A DNA stretch of 64,000 bases from Pagrus major (taxonomy: Eukaryota > Chordata > Actinopteri > Spariformes > Sparidae): the NCBI RefSeq assembly GCF_040436345.1, contig NC_133221.1, forward strand, positions 18,225,165 to 18,289,164. The letters run 5' to 3'. The position numbers and the translations under genes are program-made. Below, in pieces: positions 1 through 14,000 of this stretch (positions are counted from its first letter, which is position 1; every line of letters starts with the position of its first letter). The notes under the pieces were generated by a model, which saw only the letters and a list, made by a program, of their open reading frames with translations, was not told the DNA's origin and searched no databases.

Positions 1-157
1 CAGATGATTATTAAACATGTTCTTAAAATGGTTAAATCCGTATTCAGACAAAAATAAATGCTCAAAACCAACACATCAAAAACAAACCATCAGTAAAAGT
101 GTGGAGAACAAAAGACATTTTAAAGGAAGGCCGTAAACAATTATAAAACCAACTCAC

Positions 158-2658
158 CAGATAGTTATAGGGTTTGGACTGAGGACTTGCAGATCCAAAA
201 CCTGTGGCACTTACTCCCTCATTCCGGAGGATACTGAGCAAAGCCGAGTGGTCAGGCTGGAAGTTCTCCCCTTTGTCTGAAACACATAAGAAATGCTGCT
301 GACTGCTATTCACATGTAAAAATTAACTAAGTTACCACTAAAAAAAGAGCAGACAACTATGAAAAATCTATCTAGCTTTCTAATTAAAAATAAGCAGTTG
401 TACAGATGGTGTTAAGCAGCATTAAAATAGAAGAAACTAATCAACTAAACAAATAACAAAAACTATATTTAAAATTGTTGCTTTTGCCAAGTTATTAGGT
501 GTACAGAGCTAAAACTAATGCAGTCAACACTCACAGAGTAAATCCTACCTTCGTGAAGACTATAATGTTCAGTTTTTGTAGAAACTATTTGAGGAGTTGA
601 TTCACCTTTAAGATTGAAGTTTGTGGTGCTGTTGATCTGTACTGCATTATACAAAGAGGTGTTTTTACTCATTTATATAAACAGGGTGGAAAAAAATCGT
701 CAGCAAAACACAATTAGAAAATGGCAAGCAGGTCATTTGCATAGTTTTTTTCCATTATGTTTTTAGGTGAACCACTTTCAACACATTTTGATTGTGACTG
801 AAATGAAGCACAACAGGGCAGCGGTTGAGGTTACGTGGCTGTTGTTTCATATTAAAGTTGTCTTTTTTGTCTAGGTCTTAAATGATTGGTTAACAGGTAG
901 CACTTTCTTGAAGTTTTCTGTTATTATTCCCTTTAAACAATAATAACACCTTTTTATCTGTTATATCTTCCTATCTTATATGTTTTTGTTGCATAAGATT
1001 TTTTCATGTATGGTGTTAACTTTACTTTTAAGATTTATTTTTTGGCACACTGAGTTTACGCCTGTCGTATGAAATGTGCTGTATAAATAAACTTATCCTG
1101 TTGCTTGTTGTTTTAAATGTTTTTTTGGATGTTATTTGTTTATGCCTTTCCTTTATTTCTGACATCAGGGACCATGATGGAAACAAGTGTTCTCACTTTT
1201 ACATGTTATCTCACTGTCTTCTTTATCTTTTAACAAAAAAAAAAAATCAATCAATACAGCACCAGAAACTACATACTTCAAAATGATCATAAAGTAAAGT
1301 CAACAACTCTGTAATACAGTTTCAAAAAACACTGAACATTATAATCCTCATAAAGGTGGAATGTATCGCAGGGCTGAGTGTAACACAAAAGTATCAACAT
1401 ATCTGGATGCACATGCAAGATGCTAACATTTTCTTTAATACTTGGCACATCACAAATGTGATCTGCTCAAAAGCAATGACTTCACTTACCAGTAGAACGT
1501 TTGGAAACATTTCCCTGTGCAGGCTGCTGCCTGTTCTGGCTAGCATTGGATGTCGTGGTTGAATCTTTGAGACTGAGCAGCTTCATGTTATCCGCACAGG
1601 CCTCTGCATTAAAAGCAGCCGGTGCAGAAGTTGTAATGACGTTCTGATGCATAGTGTTATTAGAAATTGATGATAGAGGATGGGACAAAGTGGCTGAAGT
1701 CTTAAATGTGCTGGAATGCCCAGACAGTCCTGACCGCTGGGGTGTATTTCTGTTAGACTTCCCTGAACCTTTGGTTGGGTTCACATTGCTGTTTAGCGTA
1801 ACTGGATTTTTAGTAGGTTTTGTATTAATGTTTTGGGTTTTTAGATGAGCACCGCGTACACTGTTATTAGGTTGGACAGCGAGAGTGCCAGTCCTTGGTT
1901 GTGAAACAGTTAGGTGCTGCTGATTTTCTGTAGCCGTTCTTGAGCTCTTGGGCTGCGACAGGTTGAAAGGAATGGGCCTGGTGCATGGCTTTTTCTTCTT
2001 AGCTTTGCCCTGTAGGAAAATGATAAGCTATTAAGAACGGAAAAATACACTTAATTAAATAAAAAAACATCTATTTCTATAGGATGGGAAGGAAGCACTT
2101 ACAGCCAGAGGTTTCTCCTCCCACCTACAGTGAGACTGACTGAAGTCGGATGGGGTCTGAAGATGAAGGGACTTTGCGAGCACCGGAAGCCGACTTCCAC
2201 CTGGTCGCACAGGTGCCTTCCTACCCACTTCTGAGTTTTCTGGATCCTTGTTCTCAGTATCTTGGTTGGGAAGATGCGGTGCAGACAGGAGTTTGGAAGA
2301 TTTTGGGTGTGCTGGCATTCTGTTATTTTCATTCTTCAATCTGTGCGGAGAAAAACAGAGATGCAAAACAATGAATGCAACTAGAGTTGAGCGTTGCTTG
2401 ATTTTCATAGAAACATGTTTCTCAAATGCTAAATATTGTCTACACATGAGCAGTCAAACAACAACAGGCACAAGTTGTGATAATATCTGATCAAAGAATA
2501 AGTGAACAAGATTGTTACAGGACACGGAGAACAAGCTCCAGTAAGCTAGTTTAGGAGAAATTTATGAGGAAATGAGTACTTCATAAACTGGCTTACCTCC
2601 GAAAGTCACTGCGTATTTTGTTTTGACTTTGCTGACGAAGGACTGGAGAGGAGTCCAT
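158..2658 (-). CDS. troap: Tastin/trophinin-associated protein (TROAP)-like, 5' part of gene
   Basis: Five coding exons read on the minus strand, all phase-consistent: 2658-2597, 2340-2103, 2009-1490, 641-549 and 276-158. The last ends at a GTGAGT donor in phase 0, so the gene continues beyond the left edge. The first exon begins MDSSPVLRQQSQ. The product so far (about 344 aa) is basic, Ser/Thr/Pro/Asn-rich and low in complexity, without a folded domain. The family mark is FQPDHSALLSILRNEGV in the fifth exon, which matches the conserved 'F.DP.AL..IL..EGV' stretch of vertebrate tastin; an ENKDPE-like motif near the N-terminus also fits. In mammals TROAP is a microtubule-associated protein needed for spindle-pole integrity and is made mainly in G2/M. 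The 641 acceptor uses a CAG inside a longer open frame and is the least certain join. Another disordered spindle protein is possible but less likely. Confidence 0.7.
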
Positions 2659-3299
2659 GATGATGGCAAGGTGTGAAGAACAACTACAGGAGCAACAAAT
2701 GGGAAACAAATGAAATTTGAGCAACCAGGATTAAATACTAATGGCTAATAGCAAAACTGTTTGTAAGAGAGACAAACACAAACTACGCACACGCAGAAAC
2801 AGAAACATCAGACTTCAATTCTTTCCAAAGCTTTAACAATTCAAGCCAAAGTTAACAAAAATAGGAAGCAACAACAACAAGCAAGTCAAGAAGGGATGAG
2901 CTTCATGCAGCCACAATGAATGATATTAAAAATAAACTTAGCAACTCTAACACATAGCTTTACTTGATAGTAATTAATCCTGCGCAAAGTACAAATCAAT
3001 GTGATGACGAGCCAACATTTAAAAAGAGAAGTAGCAGAAGGCTAAGTGTCAAGTCTTTTCTTGTTAGCACATGCTAGACACGCACATAAAGCCGTTTATT
3101 ACATACGTTACATACTTTCAAAATAGAAAAAGGCGTCTGTTATTTCCTTCTGTGCGTCCAAGTAAGTGTTTCCGTAACAATTAATTCCAAATACTTTGGT
3201 TTTCCAGGCGTTTTGTGCGGATTTAAAGATCCTTGTTTCTGTCCTTTCACACCGCAGTGGGCTGTAAACTTCCTGGACTAGCAGCAGTTTGTAAAAAGC

Positions 3300-3455
3300 G
3301 CGCATCGCCATTGGTCGTAATAGGAAGCCGTACGAACCAATGACTGCACGCATTTCGGTCATGACAAAACTGTCGACCAATGAAAAACGGATTTTCATAA
3401 ACAGCTCCATGGCAACGACGCGAAAGTTGTTTAACCACGTGATTGGTTTTTGCCG
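3300..3455 (-). promoter_or_regulatory. CCAAT-box cluster, likely promoter of the troap-like gene
   Basis: Four CCAAT pentamers lie in about 140 bp, two in each orientation: ATTGG at about 3310 and 3442, CCAAT at about 3337 and 3377. Repeated NF-Y sites a few helical turns apart are typical of G2/M cell-cycle promoters, which suits a tastin gene whose first coding exon starts 650 bp downstream on the minus strand. The transcription start and the untranslated first exon are not defined. A reading frame crossing this stretch has no recognisable protein. Confidence 0.45.
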
Positions 3456-5040
3456 CGGCCTCTTCCCATCTGCAAGTAGAAGAGAGTAGAAAATAATCTT
3501 ACAATAGGAAAGAGTAATTTAGCTTACCAAAATATAAAAGCAAGAACAAAACAAGTAACATACACAACTAAGTTTAAGCTACAATACAGTAGTGGAAAAA
3601 ATACCAATAAAATACTTGCTAAAAACAGTCTCCAATCTTTCAGTAGAGTCTGTTTTGTTTGGATGTTTTATGCTTTATTTTTTTTTTTTATTTAAATAAA
3701 AAGCTGATTGATTATCGTTATAAATAATAAATAAATAATACAAAAATACAATACTCAGGAGATACATTATGACTGTTTTTGGCAAGTGCTGTAATCACAC
3801 ACTAAAAAGTAATTGAATCCCTTATCTCATTGTATTTTTTTTTTATGGTTCAGTCATGACGACAAAAAATAACCAGTATGCATATATCTTTTTTATTTTA
3901 TTTTAATGACTTTCTCATAAGTATATAGTAAATACTGAGTTAAAGGGCCTCTGGGGGGCGATGTAATGGCACCTTTGGGGCTAACAAAAGTAGCCCAATA
4001 TTCAGATTCAATAGCCATTTAATTAAGTGATGTTACCCCTCCCTTATGTTAATTACTAGATTTTTATAGCTCTGGATAAAATGTAGATGTGGCTGCTGAT
4101 TCAGACGTCTGGAACCAGGCTAACGCAGGCTAGCAGGTATGCTTGCAGTTTGTTTATGTATAAAACATAAATACTTACTTACTGTCAGGCCTAAATTAAG
4201 TTAATTATTAGTTGGTAGCTATTAAGTTATATGAGCAGTACACAAACCCGCAAGATAAAGCTAACTGCTAATATCAAATTAGCTCATTTCAAATTAGCAG
4301 TTAGCTAAAAAAAACATTATTGATAATCAGAAAAGGTTTGGGTTTGTTTCAGACATTATATTTAGATATTTAGACTTATATTGAAGAGTGCCCACCTGTC
4401 TAAGCTCTGTTAAAAGCCATGGTTTCCTAAAAAAACAATTTTCACATTCATATTTATGGTAACTTATGTGCCATTTCTATACTATTACCAGTCCTTGAAG
4501 GCAGCACTCCTGGAAATTACATTTACTCTAGTATTTGAATACAATTTGTACTTAACTTGAGTACTAACATGTTATGCAATCTATATACTTATAAATAACT
4601 ACTTTAGTTACTCGTTACTTGTGCTGATTACACCTTTATGCATCAGTAATGACAATTTAATGTAATAATACAACATAATCTGATAACATGAAACTATAAT
4701 CATAATATAACAGGGGACATTCTCAGTACTAAATAAAACAAAACTTTTGTTTTTTGTTTTTTACTTGTAATGGATTGCTTGTATGTTGTGGTAGTCCTAC
4801 TTTAAAGGATCTGAATACTCTTCTTTCTCCACTGGAAGGCAGGATCAGAACATCCACTGTAGTAAACAATCAGACCCTCCCTCTCCGTCAGTGACTGTGG
4901 ACCACCTGCAGGTGTCGCTGTCAGCAGCCTGGTAAAGCCCAATGCCTCAGTGACAGCAGCAACACAACGTGGGTGTCAGTTTGTCACCCAAGGGCCCTGT
5001 GTCAACAGCAGAGGGAAGAAGAAGAGACGTAGAGGAGGAA
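3456..5040. other. Intergenic region between the troap-like gene and def6
   Basis: AT-rich spacer between two divergently transcribed genes. About 4490-4630 resembles a worn piece of the dispersed 'AGTACTT/AGTTACTT' fish repeat found better preserved at 55411, 58750 and 60900. The last 200 bp (4830-5040) rise in GC content and probably hold the def6 promoter and 5' leader. No gene is visible. Confidence 0.5.
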
Positions 5041-5065
5041 ATCAGAAAGTAACGCGGCTGTAGAC

Positions 5066-8000
5066 ATGGACCTGCGGTCTGAGCTGCTCAAATCCATCTG
5101 GTATGGTTTCACAGCCCTGGATCTGGAGAGGAGCGGTAAGGTGTCTAAGTCTCAGCTCAAGGTGAGTGGACTACCTGGACTTTAAGGGACCTTGGGGTTT
5201 TTGTCGTCTGAAAACTCACTCACTCACTCTGTTGCCTCATTTCCTACTTCAAATCATATTTCATCACGTGGGCCTGCTCTGGGGATGATGAGGTGAAAAT
5301 ATTTGAAGTGCTCAGCAAGTTAAATGTCAGAACTGAATTTATTATTATGGACTTCTTGTTATAAGTTATAATGTTATAGTTGGTTCTGTGCTTCAGGAAA
5401 TACGGGTGTATGCCATCTGATATTATCATCATCAATATTTCCTGTGTGAAACTCAGTTTTTAAACCACACACCGTCCCAACAAGGAACAAATTTGTTCCC
5501 TATATTTCGAGTAAAATGCTTTCACTGCTGAAAGAGGGCACAATATGCACCTCTGTTTGACAAGAGGAGGAGAGTAACAGTTTGCTCTCAGTCTGTATAT
5601 GAATGGGAGCCCTCATCTCCAAGCTGTGCTTGCACTGGGCCTTCGTGTACCAGCTTGTAGTGCAAAGGCTCCTCTGGCACTGGACCTGACCAGAGAACAG
5701 CCTGTTGAATAGAGTATCTTCACACCATGAGCCCATGTATGTAAAAAGAACATTGTTACAGTCAGAGCGAGGGCAAACTGGAAACATGTTGGTGATTGTT
5801 GTCTCTTGCCACAAGGCTTCAATGGACCCACTGTATTTTTGTTGATCTCATCGTTATGTCACTTGGTCTTGGTGTGGACTCCATTTCCAGCCACCTCCAC
5901 GTTCTTGCGATGTGCTGCCTGCCGCTCCTGGCTCACAGTGGGTCAGCCTCATGACTAGGCTTATCCCCCTCATGCATGCAGCAGGCTGTGTACAGGCACC
6001 ATGTTCTTTAGACGTGCTAAGAAGCAAGCAGTTTGTGTGCTGTGGCCTCACAAATGACAGATGTTGTAGTGCGCTAGAGCTTTGACAGGATGTGGTTATG
6101 GCTCAACACACCAAGACACTGGTTGTCTGATTAAATGCATCAGATATGTCAAGATGTTGCACACTTTCAGTTGAAGAAACTTATAGAAGTAGAGGGCTTT
6201 TTTTATAGAGTAAAACCCTCCTTGACACAGCAGTAGTAAGACTGGTGGTATAGTAGTATTATTATTAATAGTAGTACACTGATTACGTGTTATTTATAGC
6301 TTATAATGTAATCTTTTTGTAGCAGGTCTTCTTTCCATCTTTTATTGTTTCTTCTCTTTATTTGATCACTTTTTATCTACTTTATTTTACTTTTTTTTTC
6401 ACTTTTCAATTTTGATTTCTATTTTTCAGTGCTTTGATTCTCTGTGTAGCTTACTGTTCATCTCTACGCTTTCTTTTAGCTTTTGTAGTTTGACCTGTAA
6501 CGCACTTTGAGTTGCCATGCAATATTTCCTGCTTTCTTGCTGACTTCAGCCACCCCATTTTTTAAAAATATGTTTGCACACTTCTGTATGAGCGAACAAA
6601 ATTATTTTTAGGATAGCATGATGTATAAGAATTCAGAATTTCTGTTCCCAAAAGTTCTGTTTCAAAATGAGCATATTTCTGAATCTGCTGGCCTGTATTT
6701 TCTGAGGAAAACGTAACACAAAGACTTATCCCAGCAGACAAACTCAACTGTCCACAAGATACACAGTGTGTAATTTAGTTTTGGCAGTAATGTGACATCC
6801 ACGTCCATTCCGTTGTCCTTTTTTAAATGTATTTCTGTCCTGTTCATTGGGATTTTTCAGGTGCTGTCTCACAACCTGTGTACAGTCTTGTCTATCCCAC
6901 ACGACCCTGTTGCTTTGGAGGAGCACTTCAGGGATGATGATGATGGTCCAGTTTCCAGTCAGGGTTACATGCCTTATCTCAACAAATACATCCTGGATAA
7001 GGTGATAAAATCACAACTGTATACTCTTTTTGTAATGCTTTCATGGATGCTTCAATCTCTGCCTGATGTTGTTGCAGGTTGTTGAAGGCTCTTTTATTAA
7101 GGAAAACGTAGACGAGCTCTGTTGGACTCTTACAGCAAAGAAAAACTACCGCACAGACAAAACCAGCAGCACTGTTCTGCCAGAGAAGGATGCTTTTCGA
7201 CTTTGGTGCCTTTTTAATTTTCTCTCTGAAGACAAGTACCCTTTGGTTATGGTCCCTGATGAGGTAGGTAGAATATTTTTAAATTTTCTATTACAAAACA
7301 GACACTTTATATTTTTATATGCAACTTAAATATAAGGTATTTCTTCAGTCAAAACATGATTGGACTGAAAAATTGAAAATTTTCTATTCTAAGACTGAGA
7401 AAACAAATGTGCTCATCTTGAAGTCATTGTTGATCACGGCTGTGTGTGATGATAGTGACACCTGTTTCTAAATTTAGCAGCATTGACATTTCAAGTTATT
7501 GTGATCTGTTGTTAGGTAAAGTTCTGAGGCTGTAGTCAGTAATCTGTGACCTAAAAAAAATGGTGTTGGATCTTCGACAACCACTAAACACACCCTTGCT
7601 GAAACCTTGTTTCTTGCCATCATGGAACACGCTGCTCTTTTCATGCAGCAGTGTGGGCTTGTTTCTCACTTGCAAACTCTCGTTTTGGTTTCCTGTCGTG
7701 TGTTTTTCAAAGCTGCTGCCAAGAGAGAGACCTACATTTCAAGGGCAGAGTAGTTTTTGTCGTGCTGAGTTTGAGAAAACATTATTCAGTTTTATTTTGG
7801 TACATTCTTCACACACCAACCACTGGACAAAGAAATCTGTGGCGTTATGTGTACTACAGTAGTAAAAACAGTTTTCATGTGTACCTTTAATTAAGAATCA
7901 ACATAAATTAAAGTCTTGAGAGGGGCAATGTCATAGGATTTGAGCTTTACTGTGGTGCTTTATGTTAAAAATTGGAAACTACAAAATAATGTCAGACTGC

Positions 8001-11000
8001 TCTGCTTGATAACAATTTATTGTGAATAGGCCCCCAACTTTAGGGAGGTAAAAAACAACCTTAAATCACTCAAATAAAACTAAAATTTAACCAAAAGGTA
8101 CTTGATACTACTATAAAAGCAATAAATGCCTTAGTTAGTCAGACGCTTAGTTACTTCCTCCCTTGAGTACAATGCAGGAAAGACAGATAATTCAAATGAA
8201 TCATGTTATTTCTCACTCTCAAGACCTTTGGTTTCTTTTCCTCTCCAGGTGGAGTACCTCCTCAAGAAGGTCTGCATGGCTATGAGTATTGAGTTCAACT
8301 GTGTTGAATTGGAGGACTTCTTTTCCCAAGACTCAGTGCAGCAGAGCGGCATTACTGTTTGGGTTTTTCTGGAGATGATGAATTCGGGAAAGATAACCAG
8401 AGGAATTGATAAGAGCATAATCAGCATGGCTATAGAGGAAGTTTACAGGGAGATCGTTGGTGATGTCCTCAAAGAGGTACGAGACTCAGTTGTCAGCAGA
8501 AGTCTGTGTTTTGGATGATGCATTGCTCTGTATTGTGCCAATGAGTGTGTGTGTTTGTGCAGGGTTATCTGTGGAAGAAAGGCCAGCTGAGGAGGAACTG
8601 GAAGGAACGCTGGTTCACCTTAAGGCCCAGCAACTTGTCCTACTACACCGGGGAGGACCGCAAGGATTGCCAGGGCAACATAGTCCTGGATGGGAACTGC
8701 TGTGTGGAGGTAAGCAGCTGAAGAATACATACTGCTCATTTGCTTTCTTACATTTGAGTCAATATATGATTCTTAAAGCCAGAGGTTCACAATCTGGGGG
8801 TGGGGACTCTCCCAAGGTGTTGCAAGATGATGCTAAAAGGATCACACATTGGTTCACAGATGTTTGTTTGTCATGACTTCCCTCCATCTTTAGTTTTTCT
8901 TGTGAATTACTGGAAACCATTACCTCTTCAGGACTCCAAGAAAATAATTCACGTACTACCCTAGAGACAAAAAGTTTAGTTTTAGTTGAATTGCTCAGAC
9001 ATGTGCAACCAGTTACTCGGAATCCCTAGGGACTGTGCGAAAATTATTGTGGTGAGGAGGAATGCAGAAAATTATGTTTAACTTCTTTTTTAAAAATAAT
9101 GGCCCTACATGTGCTATGACAATTTCCTGTGGACCCTTTTCTTGACTAAGATCTGAACACTAGAAAAAAAATCAACACTATTGAATTAGTACAATTTTGG
9201 CATTGTTAACTAAAAGTGCACATATAATTTATGTTGACGTACTCTAATTTACCTTTAAAACCTTTGAAGAGTACTTCACCGATTTAGCATTGCACTCTGA
9301 TTACATTGTCAGAATCACAGAGGATCAAAATCAATGCAGCACAACCAGAGATATCGTCTTTTTATTTCATGTATTTAGGCCTGGGTAATTTAACGGTATT
9401 GTGCCGCTATTGTGAGACAACTGTATATCGTCTTAGTTTTTGGATATCATTATATCCTGGTTTTTAAGGCTGCATTACAGTAAAGTGATGTAATTTTCTG
9501 AACTTACCAGAATAGTCTTTACCCACTTAGTCATTATATCCACATTACTGATGATTATTTATCAAAAATCTGGTCAGTAACATTGTGAAATTTGATTTTG
9601 TTGCCCAGATCTACCATTTGTAAAATGCTTTTGAGGTAATATTGAAATATATATCATATAACATCATACTGGGATATTAATTTAAGGCCATATTGCCTAG
9701 CCCTACAAGTATTCCTCTTTTATTTAATTATCCGGTGTGTGTTATGCTAGTAGCGGCTACTGTAGCTTCAGGCCTCTGTCAAACATGAGGAGCAGGCTAG
9801 AGAGGTCTGGTGACCTCACTTCTTTCTAACTCCATGGCCCCAAACATTTAGATTTTCAAAGTTGCTCCCTCTGGATAAACAAAAGGCTTTTACAACTTAT
9901 TGCAGTAGTACTCCTCAAGAGCTCTGAACAGACGTGTAAGAGTTCCACTTTACGCGTTAATGGAATAATATAGAATTATGGAAAACATTTAATGAACGAA
10001 AGACCATCTTGTGATGGGATCACACCAGCCGCGACCACAAACAACATGATGACATTTTGACCCATGACAGTAGTCATCACATTGGTCATCACTACATTAT
10101 TAAGTAAGTACTCAGTACTCATGTATCGGACCACACCCAGGTTTGAACTTCGTTTTGATGTAAACTACACTTCTGTAAAGTTTCGTGAGCGCATCTTATA
10201 CTGCTTTTCCACCAAAATTAGGGGGTCTACACAGGTTCTTTAAATGCAGGTCAACCCGGCTAAAAAGCACCTATTGACTCGGTTGTGACTCTACTGTGGT
10301 GATAAAATCTGTCGACTGGCAGGCTGGCAGACAGGCAGACAGACAGACAGGCAACTGGCAAAATGCCACTTCTGTGTTTCCAAAACCACATTTTGCCTAA
10401 TGACACAAACTCACAAAGTGTAAAACATTAAAAGCCGATGCTGTTGCAGCTGGTAATGATGTGTCCCGTTTCTGAATATTCCAGCAATGCTTTATTTTTG
10501 AATCAAAAGCATTTACCATCACTTAACATTACACATTTACATGTTTTCACACATCTTTACCTCACTGTTCAGCTTTCTTTTAAGATGCAGATCAAAGTGA
10601 AGGTGGGAGCTGCTCTAGAATAGTGACAAATGACGTGGCACTAATCGCTAAAGACCCTCCCCCTCTCTTCTAAAGAATTTAGACTACCCTCCCTTTAGCA
10701 AAGGGAAAAATACATAACCCTCCCCCCTTTTCAGAGCCTCCCCACCCCCAATAACTTCTAAACAGTCCCCCAGTAGACAGAGTATTTTATTTAGGCATCA
10801 TAATCTGGAAAGGTTGGTAATGATCAAGTTTATTAAAAGCACAACAGTTGGATACTGAATGTTGCCTTGTTTCACAATCAGATTTCAAGATTTCCTCACA
10901 GAAGTGAATTGAATCTATAATTAGTCTGCCAGCCTCACTCTCATGCATGAATATGGATCATTCATTCTGAGTATGAAGCCGCCAGCAGTAGAGCTGGAGT

Positions 11001-14000
11001 CAAGTGGTTGTTACCCTGGCTGTCTTTTGCTGGTTGTTGACATGAACACCGAGTCAATTATTAGCCCATCAATGCCATACAAGTATGACAAACAAAAATC
11101 TGGTCAAGTTCTGTTATTTTTTCAGCGAGAGCACTACACACTACACCATGTGTTTTACACCAAAGGAAAACAAGCAATCATTCTAAAATCATGCTTTATT
11201 ATAGGAAGTAGACGATGATCAAATATTGTTTGGTCGTTCAAAATGGATCAAAAACGTCCTTTTCCCAGTGAGTTCAACATCTTTTTTTCTAACATTCAAG
11301 ACATGGTCACAACACAAAGAGAAAAAAAACAATGCATGATGAGGAGATATTTATTGATAAAACAAATATTTCACTCGTTGAACAGGTGCTGCCAGACCGG
11401 GATGGGAAGAGGTGCATGTTTTGTCTGAAAACCCTCTCCAAGACTTATGAGATGAGTGCCTCAGACACCAAACAGAGACAGGAGTGGACTACAGGTCAGA
11501 GGAGACTCACATTCACTGATATTGATCACTGATAAGTCAAAGATCCTCATATCAAGTAAATACCATCCTCTTCACAGCGATTCAAACAGCCATCAGGCTG
11601 CACGTGGAGGGGAAAAACTCCCTCCACAAAGATCTGAAGCTGAAGCGACGTGAGCAGCGAGAGCAGCGGGAGAAGAGACAGCAGGCAAAGGAGGAGGAGC
11701 TGCAGAGGCTGCGGGCCCTGCAGGAGGAACGGGAACGTAAGCTGGCGGAGCTGGAGCTCCTAAAGGAGGCGCAAAAGCAGGCTCAGGCCCTCCTGGAGCA
11801 GGATGAGCAGAGGAGGCGTCAGCAGCATGAACAGCTCCAGCGGGCCCTGGAAGTCCAGCTGCGAGAGGCTGAGGAGGTGAGTGTGGAAGCAAAGAAGAAG
11901 AGGAAATAAAAAGTTTGAATTCAGAAACAGAAAGATACGAGTGATCATTCCTTCGCTTCTTGTTGTGCATCTCAAGGCTCGGGTCAGTATGCAGGCTGAG
12001 ATGGCTCTGAAAGAGGAGGAAGCAGAGAAGCAGAGGAAGAGGATCCAGGAGCTGGAGGAGATGCAGAAGCGCTTGGAGGAGGCGCTGCAGCAGGAGATCA
12101 AAGCCAGGCTGGATGAGGAGGCCTTCCGCTTAGCTCAAGCAGGGTAAAGCGTTTCACGTTTCCTCCCATCTTCACTAACACATGATTACAGACTTATATA
12201 GACTTTTACAGGACAATAAGAAGTCATTTGTTTGAGTTAAGAGGCTGCAAACATTCATCTGTGCTGTAGGTTGGGAGGTGCTTTTGTGTGCAGACAGCAG
12301 ATATTCAGCTCAGCTGTTGAAAGGAGTTCATGTTGCGTTATGTTCCTGAGGAAGTTGAGCTGCCGACAGAGGAAGTTGTTAAATGCTGCCATCAGTCAGC
12401 TCTATTGTGTCGCTGTTTCTGTGCTCTCTAAATCTTTACAAGTAAAAACATGTCTGATAAATGATCACATAAATCTGCAAACAGCTTCAGCTCCAGGCAT
12501 CGTGCATCTCTGCTCACTGTAATGTTTGAGACATTATGTTAAAACATCAGATCCTCTTCAACAACGAAGAGTCAATCACGTTTTTTTTGTTTTTTTGTTT
12601 AGAAAATGTAAATTTTTTTGTGCTCTCTGTTGTGTCCAGGTTACTGGCCGAAGAGGAGGAGAAAATGAAGGCCCTGATGTCCCTGCAGGAGGAACAGGAG
12701 GAGTACATCTTGAAGACACAGAGGGAGAAGCAGGAGCTGAAACAGGAAATGGAGGCCAAGTCCCGGTCCCTGGATGAGGCGCAGAGGCAGCTGGAGGAGG
12801 TCCGCGCCAACCGGCATCGGGTTGACCAGGATGTAGTGGTAAGAACCAAAAAATTAAAACCTCACGATACTGAATTTTACCAAGTCTAAGTTATCTGAAA
12901 TGTTGCTTACTGGGGATCTAGTGTGATACATGAAACATTGAGCCAAAAGCATCATCTGCTGATTTAACTTAAATTTTATTTTGGACATCCGTTAAGTTGA
13001 ATTCAAAGTCCATACTACTGTAACTAGGGTTAATTAATTTTGTTTAGTAAAATTGAAAGAAGATTTAATATCTTGTTTACAAAGACGATTGAGCCAAGAT
13101 GGCTGCATCTCCTTCTAGTTACAGACAAGACAACACATTACAGCGGCAGTATGACACAGACATTAATGAAACAAAACAGACAGCTGTTACTGTCTGTCCT
13201 TCAGAACAGTTCAATGATTTCAAAGTCCAACGAGGAGTTTCAAGCAACAGACTGAAAACAGCCTAAAATCTTTTCTTGGAAAACTTTATGTGATTCATTT
13301 TGATACTTTGATAATGGTATTACAAGTAAGTGGGAGGTTGATCTACTTTACTAATCTGGCTTTAAGAGAGCCAGTACTGTCTACACCCCTGTAAGTGTCA
13401 GAATGTTTCTCTTTGTACTTTGATGTGAAAAGATTCTTATTACTCATATTTATTATCTGTAGTTGGTGGTAATGCCTACAGTAGTTGCATGTGTTTTAAT
13501 GAGTCGCTCTTTTTCTCTGACAGGCTGCCCAGAGGAAGCTTCGCCAGGCGAGCACCAACGTCAAACACTGGAACGTCCAGATGAACAGACTGATGCGACC
13601 AATCGGACCAGGCGGTACGTGTCCCATCTTCAAGACGAGACACTGCGTTATGTGACCTGACAAATGTGAAGCATTTAAAGCGCTTTGTTTTGGACATGTC
13701 ACAATAGGCAAAAGCACAGGTGTTAATAATAATATGAATGATGGCTGGACTCCATTAAGCTGCTTTAGTTTCATTTTAACACCTCTGCTTTTCCTACTAT
13801 TGCCGTACGTTTGACTGAATGTACAAATAATCAGCTCAGGGAAATGTGAATTACTGTATGTGTCCATCCACTACTGTAATGCAAAAATTACAATGCTAAA
13901 TCAAAAAAAGTTGGGACACTGTGTTCAGCATAAATAAAAACAGAATGTAATCATTAGCAAATCATTTTAGACCTATATTCAGTTGAATACAGTTCAAAGA

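Noticed and set aside
3108-3410. 100-codon minus-strand frame upstream of the troap-like gene
   Set aside because: No family resemblance, and it lies across a CCAAT-box promoter cluster; best explained as chance.
10943-11218. 91-codon plus-strand frame in def6 intron 5
   Set aside because: No recognisable motif, and def6 exons on either side join in phase without it.
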